From Flavobacterium sp. SH_e (lineage in GTDB: Bacteria; Bacteroidota; Bacteroidia; Flavobacteriales; Flavobacteriaceae), in NCBI RefSeq assembly GCF_025717045.1, contig NZ_JAOVZN010000011.1, positions 78,557 to 142,556 on the forward strand: a stretch of 64,000 bases of DNA, read 5' to 3'. Numbering within the stretch: position 1 is the stretch's first letter; each line of letters begins with the position of its first letter. The translations under genes were made by a program, and so were the position numbers. This document shows, piece by piece, positions 16,701-25,882 of this stretch. The notes under the pieces were generated by a model that was not told where the DNA came from, did no database searches, and saw nothing but the letters and a program-made list of their open reading frames with translations.

Positions 16701-19700
16701 TAGCTGCAGTACCTCCAAAAGGCGCCCATAAATAAGTATAAGTTCCAGTTCCTCCAGAAACAGCTACTGAAGCTGTACCGTCATTACCGCCATTACAAGA
16801 CACATTAATTTGTGAATCTACCGCTGAAAGAACAGTTGGTTCAGTAATTTGAACCGTTTCTGTAATGAAACATCCATTAGAATCGGTAACTGTAACAGTA
16901 TAAGTATTTGGACTTAATCCGGTTGCAATTGCCGCTGTTCCGCCAGATGGGGCCCAAGAATAAGTATAAGCTCCTGTTCCTCCATTTGCAGTTACTGTAG
17001 CTGTACCATTATTTGCTTGATTACATAAAACATCTGTTTTTGCAATTGAAGCGGTAAGTATAGCTGGTTCATCTATGGTTACCGATTCTGTTGTCTGACA
17101 TAAATTAGCATCTGTTATAGTGACAATATAAGTTCCAGCCAAAAGACCAGATGCTGTTGCACCAGTTCCTCCAGAAGGCGCCCATGAATAGGTATATGCA
17201 CCAGTTCCTCCTGTAACGCTTACTGTTGCAGATCCGTTTGAACCTCCATTACAAGAAACATCAGTTTTAGTTATTGATGGTGTAATTGTAGCAGGCTCTG
17301 TAATTGTATAATTTTCTGTTTTTACACATCCGTTAGCATCAGATACCGTTACAACATAATTTCCAGCAGAAAGGCCAGATGCTGTTGCAGCAGTTCCTCC
17401 AGAAGGTGCCCATGAATAAGTGTAAGCACCTGTTCCTCCAGTTACATTGACAGACAATGATCCATTAGAACCACTAAAGCAGCTAACATCTGTTTGTCCA
17501 GTTTTTGTAATTACAATTGCTGGTGGCTGATTGATTGTAAAGTTTTTTACAATAGAACATCCATTACTAGCTGTAATAGTTACTGAGTAGTTTCCTGCCG
17601 CAAGATTAGTAGCAGTATCAGCGCTTCCTCCAGAAGGTGACCAAATATAAGTGAATGGCCCAGCTGCTCCAGATGGAATTACAGAGGCAGATCCTGTATT
17701 TTCACCATTGCATAGTAAATCTGTTTGTGCAGTAGCCGCTACTAAAGTATTGGTTGTACCTATGGTAAAAACTTTAGAAATAGAACATCCATTAGCATCT
17801 GTAATAACACAGGTATAATTTCCTGCAGCTATATTGTTAATAGATGATGTTGTTTCATTTCCTGGAGTCCATAGGTAGCTATAGCCTCCAGCACCTCCAA
17901 TAGGAAAAACAGTAGCATTTCCACCAGTTGAACAGGTTGCATTTGTATAAGCAGTACTAGCAGCTAATGCCGAAGGTTGATCTATGAAAAAAGTTTCAGT
18001 AACGCTGCATCCGTTATTATCTGTAATTAAACAGCTATAGTTTCCAGAAGCTAATCCAGTAGCAGTTGCTGCAGTTCCTCCAGAAGGAGACCATAAATAA
18101 GTGTAACCAGGAGTTCCTCCACTAACAGTAACAGTAGCACTTCCTGTAGCGCTGCCATTACAAAGAGCATCCATTTTTGATTTTGTTGCGCTTAAAATTG
18201 TTGGCTCTCCAATGGTAAAAGTTCTAGTTGTTTGACATGCATTTGCATCTGTTACCGTTACGGTATAAGTTCCTGCTGCAAGACCTGATGCTGTTGCACC
18301 AGTACCTCCAGAAGGTGCCCAAGAATATGTATAACCAGGAGTTCCTCCCGTTGGAGCAACTGTTGCAGTTCCATTACTGCCTCCATTGCAGGAAACATCT
18401 GTTTGGCTTCCTCCAGTTAATGCGCTTAAAGGTCCTGTCGGTTGTCCGATAATATAGTTTCTAGTTGTTTGGCATCCATTGGCATCGGTTACGGTTACAG
18501 TATAATTGCCCGCTGCAAGACCTGATGCGGTAGCAGTTGTTTGTACAGGATTTGTATTCCAAGAATACGTATAACCAGGAGTTCCTCCCGTTGGCGCAAC
18601 TGTTGCAGTTCCATTAGCGCCTCCATAGCAGGACACATCGGTCTGACCTCCACCGGCTACCACACTTAATACTGATGCAGGCTGTGCAATAACAAAGGTT
18701 CTAAATGCTTGGCATCCATTAGCATCGGTTACGGTTACAGTGTAAGTACCTGCTGCAAGACCTGTTGCTATTGCTGCAGTTCCTCCAGAAGGTGCCCATG
18801 AATAGGTATATGCTCCAGTTCCTCCAGTTGGGGTAACCATTGCAGTACCGTTGTTGCCTCCTCTGCAAGCTACGTCTGTTTTGCTTGCTCCAGTTAATAG
18901 GCTTATAGCTGAGGCTGGCTGTCCAATAGTATAGCTTCTTGTTGCTTGGCATCCATTAGCATCGGTTACTGTTACAGTATAAGTGCCGGCTATAAGGCCT
19001 GTTGCTGTTGCTGCAGTTCCTCCAGTAGGTGCCCAAGAATAGGTATAACCTGGGGTTCCTCCTGTTGGGGCAACCGTTGCAGTACCGTTAGCGCCACCAT
19101 TACATGACACGTCTGTTTGACCTCCTCCAGTTAATGCGCTTAAAGCTGTGGCTGGCTGACCAACAATGATATTGCTTATAGTAAAACTGCAATTGTTGGC
19201 ATCTCTTATTGTAACAGAGTATGTTCCTGCGATAAGTCCTGTTCTATCTTGAGTTGTTGGTCCGTCACTCCAGCTGTAAGTATAGCCTGGAGTACCTCCA
19301 GATGGTGTAAGATCAAGAGAACCATTAGATCCGCCATTGCAGGAAGCGTTGCTGACGTTTACATTTCCTCCAAGGGCAGTATTAGGCTGATTAAGAGTAT
19401 AGCTAAAAGGTCTTGAACAGTTATTAGAATCCGTAATTGTTACGTTGTATGTTCCTGCAGCAAGTCCTGTTCTGTTTTGTGTAGTTATTCCGTCATTCCA
19501 TAAATAACTGTAACCTCCAACGCCGCCACTTGGAGCAAGAACAATACTTCCTGTATTTCCTCCAAAACAAGCAATATGAGTTAAAGTTGCTACTGTAGAA
19601 ATCAAAGGAGGTTGAGTAACTAAGATACCATTAATAGTTTTAGTACAACTATTAGCATCTGTAATTGTAACAGAGTATGAGCCAACTGGAATTCCTGTTC

Positions 19701-21177
19701 TATCTTCAGTTGTAATACCGTCATTCCATAAGAAAGTATATGGTCCAGTTCCTCCTGAAGGTGTAAGATCTATAGCTCCAGTGCTTCCGCCGTTACAGGC
19801 TACAGTGGTTACATTTGTTGTTCCGTTAAGTACTGCGGCAGGCTGACCTACGACAATATTACTTATTGTTGTACTACAATTATTAGAATCTGTAATAGTA
19901 ACAGAATAAGTACCAGCCGCAAGTGTTACTCTATCTTGAGTTGTTACTCCGCCACCCCAATTATACGTGTAAGTTCCGCTGCCTCCCGTAGGGGTAAGAT
20001 CTATATAACCATTATTTCCTCCATTGCAGGATACATTTGAAATGGTAGTTGATCCAGATATAGCGGAGTTCTGAGCTATTGTAAAGTTTTTAGATATCGA
20101 AGTTCCTTCACTATCAGTTATTAAAACAGAATAATTAGTTGGAGCTAAATTTATTGCTGTTGCTGCTGAAGTCCCATTAGACCATAAAAAAGTATATGGA
20201 GCTTTTCCTCCTGAGGGAATTACTGTTGCCGTTCCGTTATTAGTGCCGTTACAAGCAACTGTTTGCGATTGTGTAGCTGATAGGGCAGCATTGGTTACAA
20301 ACGAGACAGTATTTCCGTATCCAGTTCCTGCTGAATTTGTTGCGTACGCTCTATAATATATTGTTGTTCCTGATGGAAGCGAATTTACAGGAATGGTAAA
20401 AGCACCAGGTCCCGCAGTTCCAGCTACTTGTGTTACACCTGCGCCATTGATTACTGGATTTGTTGTTAATGACCAGACAATTCCTCTATTGAGTACTGTA
20501 TCACCACCATCAGTGTTTGAACCACCTAATGTAGCTGTAACTGCACCAAAATTTGTTACAGGAGTATTTGTTGTTACTGTTGGAGTAGTAACTGCATTTG
20601 CAAATGTAAAATTATCAATAGCAAAATAGTCGTAATTACTGCTTAATTGAATTTCTAATTGATCAATAATTTGGTTAGTATTATTCGAACCGCCTTCAGT
20701 GGCAAAATTAACTAATGTAAAACCGTTTCCAGGTAAACCAAATCCTGTATCTGCACCAGTGGTGTTTCTAACTACAGTAAACACAGTGCTTCCTGCCAGT
20801 TTTCCTCTAAAGGTTATACTGCCGGGACCTCCGCCATTAGTTACACCAGGATCGACTTCAGCATTTCCTGATACATAAAACCAAAAACTACTCACTTTAA
20901 AGGAACCAGATGCTGCAGTAATAACACCAGTTTGCCCCATTGCGCCAGGAAGTAATGGATCGGAGACCTGAATAAAACTTGAACTAGCATTATAACCAAG
21001 GCCAGGAAATGAAAACACTTTAAAATCAAAAGGAGAAGTTAGATTAAAAGTTTTACCATTAGATGTAAAATTTGCAACATCGGCAGTGGCGCTTTCAAAA
21101 GTTTCGGTAAAAGTTTGCGCGTTTATATGCTGTATAGCAAAAAAAAGCAGCGTTATTAGTAGGTAGAGTTTTTTCAT
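13732..21177 (-). CDS. Giant SprB-repeat adhesin with T9SS type A sorting signal (2481 aa)
   Basis: Very large secreted cell-surface protein. A signal peptide (MKKLYLLITLLFFAIQHINAQ) is followed by a beta-rich N-terminal domain to about residue 210 and a fibronectin-like segment to about 295. Then come 23 tandem repeats of about 76 residues (296-2055), each with the SprB pattern DVSCNGGSNGSATV, GGTGAYTYSWAPSGGT, TGLSAGTYTVTVTD and NGC, and ending in EP or QP. Next are a fibronectin-like domain (2056-2160), an MBG-type segment (TVYG-like, 2162-2240), a Big2-like domain, an Ig-like part, and a Por secretion tail (IYPNPVKPGATFTLE to the end). Homologous repeats occur in the gliding adhesin SprB, but this protein has a type A tail. 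Probable adhesin for surface attachment or gliding. Confidence 0.9.
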   Translation of the reverse strand: MKKLYLLITLLFFAIQHINAQTFTETFESATADVANFTSNGKTFNLTSPFDFKVFSFPGLGYNASSSFIQVSDPLLPGAMGQTGVITAASGSFKVSSFWFYVSGNAEVDPGVTNGGGPGSITFRGKLAGSTVFTVVRNTTGADTGFGLPGNGFTLVNFATEGGSNNTNQIIDQLEIQLSSNYDYFAIDNFTFANAVTTPTVTTNTPVTNFGAVTATLGGSNTDGGDTVLNRGIVWSLTTNPVINGAGVTQVAGTAGPGAFTIPVNSLPSGTTIYYRAYATNSAGTGYGNTVSFVTNAALSATQSQTVACNGTNNGTATVIPSGGKAPYTFLWSNGTSAATAINLAPTNYSVLITDSEGTSISKNFTIAQNSAISGSTTISNVSCNGGNNGYIDLTPTGGSGTYTYNWGGGVTTQDRVTLAAGTYSVTITDSNNCSTTISNIVVGQPAAVLNGTTNVTTVACNGGSTGAIDLTPSGGTGPYTFLWNDGITTEDRTGIPVGSYSVTITDANSCTKTINGILVTQPPLISTVATLTHIACFGGNTGSIVLAPSGGVGGYSYLWNDGITTQNRTGLAAGTYNVTITDSNNCSRPFSYTLNQPNTALGGNVNVSNASCNGGSNGSLDLTPSGGTPGYTYSWSDGPTTQDRTGLIAGTYSVTIRDANNCSFTISNIIVGQPATALSALTGGGQTDVSCNGGANGTATVAPTGGTPGYTYSWAPTGGTAATATGLIAGTYTVTVTDANGCQATRSYTIGQPASAISLLTGASKTDVACRGGNNGTAMVTPTGGTGAYTYSWAPSGGTAAIATGLAAGTYTVTVTDANGCQAFRTFVIAQPASVLSVVAGGGQTDVSCYGGANGTATVAPTGGTPGYTYSWNTNPVQTTATASGLAAGNYTVTVTDANGCQTTRNYIIGQPTGPLSALTGGSQTDVSCNGGSNGTATVAPTGGTPGYTYSWAPSGGTGATASGLAAGTYTVTVTDANACQTTRTFTIGEPTILSATKSKMDALCNGSATGSATVTVSGGTPGYTYLWSPSGGTAATATGLASGNYSCLITDNNGCSVTETFFIDQPSALAASTAYTNATCSTGGNATVFPIGGAGGYSYLWTPGNETTSSINNIAAGNYTCVITDANGCSISKVFTIGTTNTLVAATAQTDLLCNGENTGSASVIPSGAAGPFTYIWSPSGGSADTATNLAAGNYSVTITASNGCSIVKNFTINQPPAIVITKTGQTDVSCFSGSNGSLSVNVTGGTGAYTYSWAPSGGTAATASGLSAGNYVVTVSDANGCVKTENYTITEPATITPSITKTDVSCNGGSNGSATVSVTGGTGAYTYSWAPSGGTGATASGLLAGTYIVTITDANLCQTTESVTIDEPAILTASIAKTDVLCNQANNGTATVTANGGTGAYTYSWAPSGGTAAIATGLSPNTYTVTVTDSNGCFITETVQITEPTVLSAVDSQINVSCNGGNDGTASVAVSGGTGTYTYLWAPFGGTAATATGLTAGTYTVTITDANSCSVVNTITITEPDALALTTTSTDVSCNTGANGSATVNATGGTGAYTYSWAPYGGTAATATGLSAGNYTVTVTDTNSCSANANVIINEPTALTTSISKTDVSCNGGSNGSATVTTTGGTGVYTYLWAPSGGTDATASGLIAGTYTVTVTDANSCLITETVTIDEPTALTASTTKTDVLCDQANNGTATVTASGGTGTYTYLWAPSGGTAATATGLSPDTYTVTVTDANGCFITETIQITEPAPLSVADSQTNVSCHGGNDGTALVTATGGTGTYTYSWAPSGGTAAAATGLSAGTYTVSITDSNSCSIDKTITITEPDSLTLTTTVTDVSCNGGSNGSATVTTTGGTGAYTYLWAPSGGTDATASGLVPGNYTVTVTDANGCFTTETVQITEPDVLSATYTQTNVSCHGGSDAAASVTATGGTGTYTYLWSPSGGTAATATNLSAGTYTVTVTDSNLCSTVNTITITEPDALTLVTAVTQVSCHGGNNGSAIVYPSGGSDSYTFLWSPSGGTSAIATGLSPGTYSVIVTDANSCAATIDVVITEPANPVNLNTSAVSGITATGASLSGSVSSDGINTDTGECLTEAGFVYALHENPTTADTKINVTSALETFTSSLTGLRGNRTYYVRTYAVNSNGFINYGNEVSFTTQKYTLTITADAGQTKVYGTTDPVFDYKYLGLANGDAPSIITGLLSRDAGENVGTYNIKLGTINAGTDYIIVFSGAEFEITKADQTITWNQTLEFGCSDSNSLTLNATTDSGLPVSYTVANPAIATISGTTLNVTGSGSTTITAVQNGDQNHNAAESVIKTIEISQSGLVVQQWANVLFFDNRSNSYVAWQWYKNGVTISGATRQYYSELQPLNGTYHVIAKDKNGNSIKSCPIETTGTVFTKKIKIYPNPVKPGATFTLECDFSESQLNGAEVTIFDITGKLVQTVSNVTATNQITAPTQAALYIVVLKLANGQIKTINLLVK

Positions 21178-21208
21178 AATTTTCTGATATTTAATTATCT
21201 ATTTGGTA

Positions 21209-21238
21209 TTGTAACATTATCTTTTTGACTTATATTTC
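21209..21238 (+). promoter_or_regulatory. Possible promoter of the methyltransferase-like gene
   Basis: TTG at 21209 is followed after 19 nt by TATATTTC at 21231, one base from the TAnnTTTG consensus, 33 bp before the ATG at 21271. Confidence 0.4.
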
Positions 21239-21270
21239 AGACTTAAAAAAGCATTAATAAGTTTTTTAAT

Positions 21271-22278
21271 ATGTATAAACAAGAACTCACGATCATTGTT
21301 AAATCTATCATAGACTCAAATACTGTTAGCGAGCAGTTGGAATCTGCTCAACAACTTTCCTGTTTTTATAAAAATATTATTAGCTGTACTCATTCAGATG
21401 ACAATGAAACACTCGTAAGTGGAGGTGTTGCTTTATCGAGCTCAGGCGCAGCAGACTGCGTTGATGATTACCTCCGAACAGTTTCTTTTATAAAAGGCAT
21501 TCATAAGGCCTTAACAAGACTTTTTATTAATTCACCAGAAAAGAATATTAATATACTCTATGCAGGCTGTGGACCATATGCAACATTAATTCTTCCTTTA
21601 TTGCCATTATTCGATAAAGGAAGGATTAGCGTTGTTTTAATTGATATTAATAGTTCATCATTAGAATCAGTTCAAAATCTTGTATCTACAATTGGTCTTG
21701 AAGATTATAATCTTCAAATGATAGAAACCAATGCAATTACTTATAAAATACCAGATGATTTTAAAGTAGATATCGCGATTTCTGAGACTATGCATTATGC
21801 TCTTACAAGAGAACCTCAAGTTGCCATAAGCAGGAATATAATTAAACAACTTCCTTGTGAAGCGATATTTATTCCGCAAGAAATTAGAATTAATTTAGCT
21901 TATACTTTTTTTGATTTTGAGCCAAGCCTTAGAGTAGACGTAAACGAAGTAAAGGGCTACAAAAAAATGCAGCCCTATCCTCATAAGGTATTTGTAGATA
22001 GATTATTTACAATAAACAAAGAACATTTTGACAGAGAAAATAATGATTCTAGAATAGAAAGTACTTTTTATACTCTGCCAGATATTTTTGAAAATTACCC
22101 TGATGTTTGTCTTTTTACCGAAATCAAAATTTTTGAAGACATAGAATTACAGACAGCTGAATCTTATATTACAAATCCTTATTGTCTAGTGTCTATGTAC
22201 GGTATTAAAGATTATTCAGAGATTAAATTAGTATATGATTTTAGTGAAACACCTAAATGGTCCTATCAATTAAAATAA
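21271..22278 (+). CDS. Class I SAM-dependent methyltransferase, PRMT-like
   Basis: Cytoplasmic protein of 335 residues. NILYAGCGPYATLILPLL matches methyltransferase motif I, and VVLIDINSSSLESVQNL matches motif II with the acidic residue for the SAM ribose. SETMHYALTRE has the spacing of the double-E loop of protein arginine methyltransferases (Glu, eight residues, Glu). The C-terminal third is beta-rich, as expected for a PRMT-type barrel, but no clear THW loop was found. Target unknown. It is convergent with the tail-collar gene, with only 16 bp between the stop codons. A methyltransferase is likely, and PRMT relatedness is a hypothesis. Confidence 0.62.
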   Translation: MYKQELTIIVKSIIDSNTVSEQLESAQQLSCFYKNIISCTHSDDNETLVSGGVALSSSGAADCVDDYLRTVSFIKGIHKALTRLFINSPEKNINILYAGCGPYATLILPLLPLFDKGRISVVLIDINSSSLESVQNLVSTIGLEDYNLQMIETNAITYKIPDDFKVDIAISETMHYALTREPQVAISRNIIKQLPCEAIFIPQEIRINLAYTFFDFEPSLRVDVNEVKGYKKMQPYPHKVFVDRLFTINKEHFDRENNDSRIESTFYTLPDIFENYPDVCLFTEIKIFEDIELQTAESYITNPYCLVSMYGIKDYSEIKLVYDFSETPKWSYQLK

Positions 22279-22294
22279 TGCTACTACATTTTCA

Positions 22295-22855
22295 TTAATT
22301 TCTTGGAGGGAAAAGTCCTTCAACACAAATAATGTAATTGATTGTTAAATAGGGTTGCATGTTATTTACAGGAACATTGCCGCCCGTTGGAGCAGTAATA
22401 ACGTTACTATTTAAATTTACACTTGGTGTTGATGTTGCAAAGCCTAATGTTGGTGAAAAAGTTCTTGAAACAAGCTGTCCTGGAGTAGCAATTGAAGCGC
22501 CATCAACAGGTGTAGAATCTGTAGCTTGTGCGCTGCTTACAGAAATTTTACTTGGCCCAGTATGTACGTGCGCAGGTAAATTATTTACTAAAAGCGTATT
22601 AGTTGAACTACCAGCTGTTTCACCAAGTGTATATATTTGACCTCCTCTACTAGTTCCTTGCCCTATTGCGACTGTACCTTGCAAATTTGGTAAGGCAAAG
22701 TTAGTAGTGCCATTTCCACCGTAGATAGTGCCTATAATTGCAAATAAAGCTTGGTTTTGTACAATAGGAATTAATTGTCCTGCACAAAACATGTAACCTC
22801 TAGGAGCAAAATTTCCCGCAAAAATTTTAATTACTCCAATGTATTCATCTTGCAT
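22295..22855 (-). CDS. Phage tail collar-domain protein (microcystin-dependent protein family)
   Basis: Protein of 186 residues that begins MQDEYIGVIKIFAGNFAPRG and continues GYMFCAGQLIPIVQNQALFAIIGTIYGG, the tail-collar signature, followed by TNFALPNLQG and ending with the PYLTINYIICVEG motif. Free-standing relatives are common in Bacteroidota and cyanobacteria without a phage. No other phage gene is nearby, so it is not evidence for a prophage. The function is unknown. Members often occur in clusters of several copies, but only one is seen here. Confidence 0.88.
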   Translation of the reverse strand: MQDEYIGVIKIFAGNFAPRGYMFCAGQLIPIVQNQALFAIIGTIYGGNGTTNFALPNLQGTVAIGQGTSRGGQIYTLGETAGSSTNTLLVNNLPAHVHTGPSKISVSSAQATDSTPVDGASIATPGQLVSRTFSPTLGFATSTPSVNLNSNVITAPTGGNVPVNNMQPYLTINYIICVEGLFPPRN

Positions 22856-23130
22856 AGTTTTAAGATTTAATAGTTAATGTTAGTTTTTTAGTTTTAAATA
22901 ATTTGACAGATTTTTTTTCATGCATGATTGATCTGACCGTATTTTACTACAAAGCTAAATTACTGTATATAAATTGCTTAAGTGCAGGGGTTTTTACGGG
23001 TTTTCGTAAAAAGTTGATTTTTGTAACATTTTTAATACAATATACAAAAAAAATAATTGATTTATGTCAGAGAATATTTTAGAATTATTCTCTATGTAAA
23101 ATGATGTTCTTGTCAATATTTAACAAATAA
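22856..23130. other. AT-rich intergenic stretch without a recognised gene
   Basis: Nothing beyond probable promoter DNA for the tail-collar gene was recognised. It ends at the mscS terminator. Confidence 0.5.
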
Positions 23131-23169
23131 AAAAGGCGGTAATCACTTACCGCCTTCGTCTTTTTTTTA
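23131..23169 (-). terminator. Intrinsic terminator of the mechanosensitive channel gene
   Basis: AAGGCGGTAA (23133-23142) and TTACCGCCTT (23147-23156) form a perfect 10-bp stem with loop TCAC, with T-rich flanks on both strands. It lies just after the stop of the minus-strand channel gene. Confidence 0.88.
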
Positions 23170-23175
23170 ATCTTT

Positions 23176-25530
23176 TTAACTTGAAAAATTCAAGCCTTTA
23201 TTTTTGAAACTAACATACAGTTCCTGTCGTGCTGAACTTATCGTTTCTTCTGTGCGATATATACTGCACCAGAATTTAATAAGAAGTTTATACTTTCCAT
23301 CAGAAATTGAACTGTAATAAATCTGAGATGGTTTTTCGTTGTTCACTAGCGGAAGACTTGCTAGAGTTTCATTTACTATTGTATTAATTTCTTCAGGAAT
23401 TGTTTCTCCATTAATTTCAAAAGTAACTTCAACTAACTTGAAATTATCTGTATACGTCCAGTTGGTAATATTTTGAGACAATAAATTACCATTCGGAATA
23501 ATGATTTCGGCACCATTTGGAGCATTAATTTTAGTAGTTCTAAGTCCCATCGATTTAATACGGCCAGATTCTGAACTAATTTCAACAACATCGCCAACTT
23601 GAATTGGTTTATCAAAAATTAAGATAATACCCGATACAAAATTGTTTACAATGTTCTGAAGTCCAAGTCCAACACCGACACCTAAAGCACCTAAAAGAAT
23701 ACTTAATTTATCCAATGGCATTCCAGAAGCCGCAACTGCAAGCAGATAACCACTTATTAAAACAACTAAACGTGTAATAAGTAATTTTGAATGTTGTCTT
23801 TTATTGATGTTTTCTTCATTTTCATCATCAATTTCTCCAAAGAAATAAGCAACATATTTTTGTAATAAATGCGCAGCCCAGATAATAATAAAGAACAAGA
23901 CAATATTTCCAAGTGTAAACGTAATGCTTCCAATAGTATTTGGATGGCTTAATAGCTTCGTTAAAGAACCTCGAAGCGACTCCCAAATATTCAAATTAGA
24001 TGCAATTACAATTAGCCACATGTAACTAATTACAATGATAAAAGGCTTTTTAAGATTGTCTGATAAACTCTCGTAATCAAACATTTTTTCAATTCCTCTT
24101 TTTACTCTAGTAGTATAAATTTGAAGTAAAATAATCTCCAAAATAATCTTCAAAAGAACACTTAAAGCAACAATTTGAGTAAGAGAAATAAAAGCTGTAA
24201 GACTAAGCATATTAGAAAGCGAAACTCTACCAAATAAATTGTAAAGAATAGACAAACCATTCAATCCTATAAAAATGATACTAGCCCATTTAAAAAAGCC
24301 TTTTATATAAAGTTCTTCTTTAAGTGTTTTGATCTGAACCAAGCCATAGCGAATTCCTAATATATTAATAGCAACAAAAGCAATTCTCTGTAATAATCCG
24401 ATTGTGATAAATAAATCCAAAAAGCAAAGTGCAAAGAACAGTCCTAAAAGGAAAAGCCAGTTTCGCATAGCAACTCCAGACCATTGGTTTTTGAAAAGGA
24501 AAATTAAAACGCCAAGCAAGAAAAGCTGAATTAATTCTAAAAATAGAGCAGGAGCATACAAATTTGTAACTACAGCAATATTTAGCGCAATTACTAAAAC
24601 TGGCAATAAAACGCCTCTGTTTAAATATTTGAAGTTTAAAAGCGAAAGATTTTCAGCATAACCGTTTGCCTTAATATATTTCATATTTCGGGAAATATAC
24701 CAAAATAAAATTCCCATGAAGAAACACAGCGTAATTAGTCCGCCTGCTTTGTAACCAAGATAATATGCAGCAACATTTTCTTCAATGATAATTTTTGCTC
24801 CAATGTTGTGCGTTACTCTTTTCTTTGAGATAGAATCATTAATTTGCCATAAAGAAGGATATTCTTTTTTGAAAATACTAATTCCAGATTTCTCCAATTT
24901 ACTTTCAACAGCAACTAAAGCATTCGAAACCGAAATTTTTCGTTGTACGGTAAGTCTCTTTTTATTGTTTAAAGTAGTCTGATTTTTAGTCATCAAACTA
25001 TCTGTGGCAACATATCTTTTTCTTAGATTTCCAAACTCTTTCTTAAACTGCTTACGACGAATAGTATCTTTTATTAGAGTAATTAAAGTTTTGTCTTTAC
25101 GCAGATCTATAACACGTTTTTTGATGTTTTCAAGGTTTAGATTTCGAGCATTAATTGCTTTATTCTGTTCTTCTAATTCTTGTTGGATTTCCTGAAGTAC
25201 AATGCGGTACATCTGTTGGTTTCGCACATTCGGATTTGCGCCTTTTAAACTAGCTAAAATTAAGTCTAGTTTACTTTCTGTACGTTTCATTTCGCCAAAA
25301 AGATGATGAGTGTCACCTGCAAAATCAATGTCGTTGTAAGCAGATTCTAATACTTCTCCGGCTTTTTCTATTGCCATTAAGTAATCACTATCTGTCGCTG
25401 TAGTGTCGTTGAATAGTCTTCCGCGGCTTTCTTTTTTTACTGTTTTTTGCTCTTGGGCATAATTAAACTGAGAGAAAAAAAGAAATAGGACTAAAGGGAT
25501 AAAATAAAAAGTTCTTTTTTGAAAAATCAT
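23176..25530 (-). CDS. Large MscS-family mechanosensitive ion channel
   Basis: Inner-membrane channel of 784 residues that would release solutes on hypo-osmotic shock. A signal peptide (to about residue 25) and a helical, coiled-coil-rich periplasmic domain (about 26-250) precede roughly ten hydrophobic helices. The pore helix and beta domain read LLGALGVGVGLGLQNIVNNF, then GIILIFDKPIQVGDVVEI and NAPNGAEIIIPNGNLLSQ, which are MscS signatures. The length and N-terminal extension resemble MscK or MscM types. It is a single gene with its own terminator. Confidence 0.92.
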   Translation of the reverse strand: MIFQKRTFYFIPLVLFLFFSQFNYAQEQKTVKKESRGRLFNDTTATDSDYLMAIEKAGEVLESAYNDIDFAGDTHHLFGEMKRTESKLDLILASLKGANPNVRNQQMYRIVLQEIQQELEEQNKAINARNLNLENIKKRVIDLRKDKTLITLIKDTIRRKQFKKEFGNLRKRYVATDSLMTKNQTTLNNKKRLTVQRKISVSNALVAVESKLEKSGISIFKKEYPSLWQINDSISKKRVTHNIGAKIIIEENVAAYYLGYKAGGLITLCFFMGILFWYISRNMKYIKANGYAENLSLLNFKYLNRGVLLPVLVIALNIAVVTNLYAPALFLELIQLFLLGVLIFLFKNQWSGVAMRNWLFLLGLFFALCFLDLFITIGLLQRIAFVAINILGIRYGLVQIKTLKEELYIKGFFKWASIIFIGLNGLSILYNLFGRVSLSNMLSLTAFISLTQIVALSVLLKIILEIILLQIYTTRVKRGIEKMFDYESLSDNLKKPFIIVISYMWLIVIASNLNIWESLRGSLTKLLSHPNTIGSITFTLGNIVLFFIIIWAAHLLQKYVAYFFGEIDDENEENINKRQHSKLLITRLVVLISGYLLAVAASGMPLDKLSILLGALGVGVGLGLQNIVNNFVSGIILIFDKPIQVGDVVEISSESGRIKSMGLRTTKINAPNGAEIIIPNGNLLSQNITNWTYTDNFKLVEVTFEINGETIPEEINTIVNETLASLPLVNNEKPSQIYYSSISDGKYKLLIKFWCSIYRTEETISSARQELYVSFKNKGLNFSS

Positions 25531-25633
25531 AATGTAAATGGCTTATTTAGGGAGACCAAATTTAATTTTTTTTAAAGAACTTTCGGTTAAGAAAAATGAA
25601 ATTTAAAAATCTTAAATCCTTTCATTTTGTGAT

Positions 25634-25882
25634 TTATCTAAGATCTCTAAAAGCAATCTCTTTTTTAATTTCTTTTAATGAATTAGAGTTGATGATTATA
25701 ATTGGAGTTAAGGAAAATGGAAGTACTATTAAAGGTGTGAAATCCTTTTTAAGGAATAAAATGCTAATAATTAATAGTAGTAAAATAGTTAAGACGATTA
25801 AAAAAGTGATCAAGACTTTAATAGTTTTCTCGATTTTAATTAATTCTTCATTGGTCATTTCGCTTGGTTTCTTTACTTTCAT
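25634..25882 (-). CDS. Small two-helix membrane protein, unknown function
   Basis: An 82-residue protein starting MKVKKPSEMTNEELIKIEKT. It has a charged N-terminus, two hydrophobic helices (about residues 24-44 and 50-66), and a charged tail KEIKKEIAFRDLR. This layout is common for small flavobacterial membrane proteins. A longer plus-strand reading over the same bases has less protein-like composition and was rejected. Function unknown. Confidence 0.6.
   Translation of the reverse strand: MKVKKPSEMTNEELIKIEKTIKVLITFLIVLTILLLLIISILFLKKDFTPLIVLPFSLTPIIIINSNSLKEIKKEIAFRDLR

Noticed and set aside
13732..21177. Regular DNA repeats resembling an array
   Set aside because: The period of about 230 bp follows protein repeats in one open frame, not short repeats with unique spacers; not CRISPR.
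22295..22855. Prophage remnant
   Set aside because: Only one collar-domain gene is present, with no integrase, terminase, capsid or attachment repeats.
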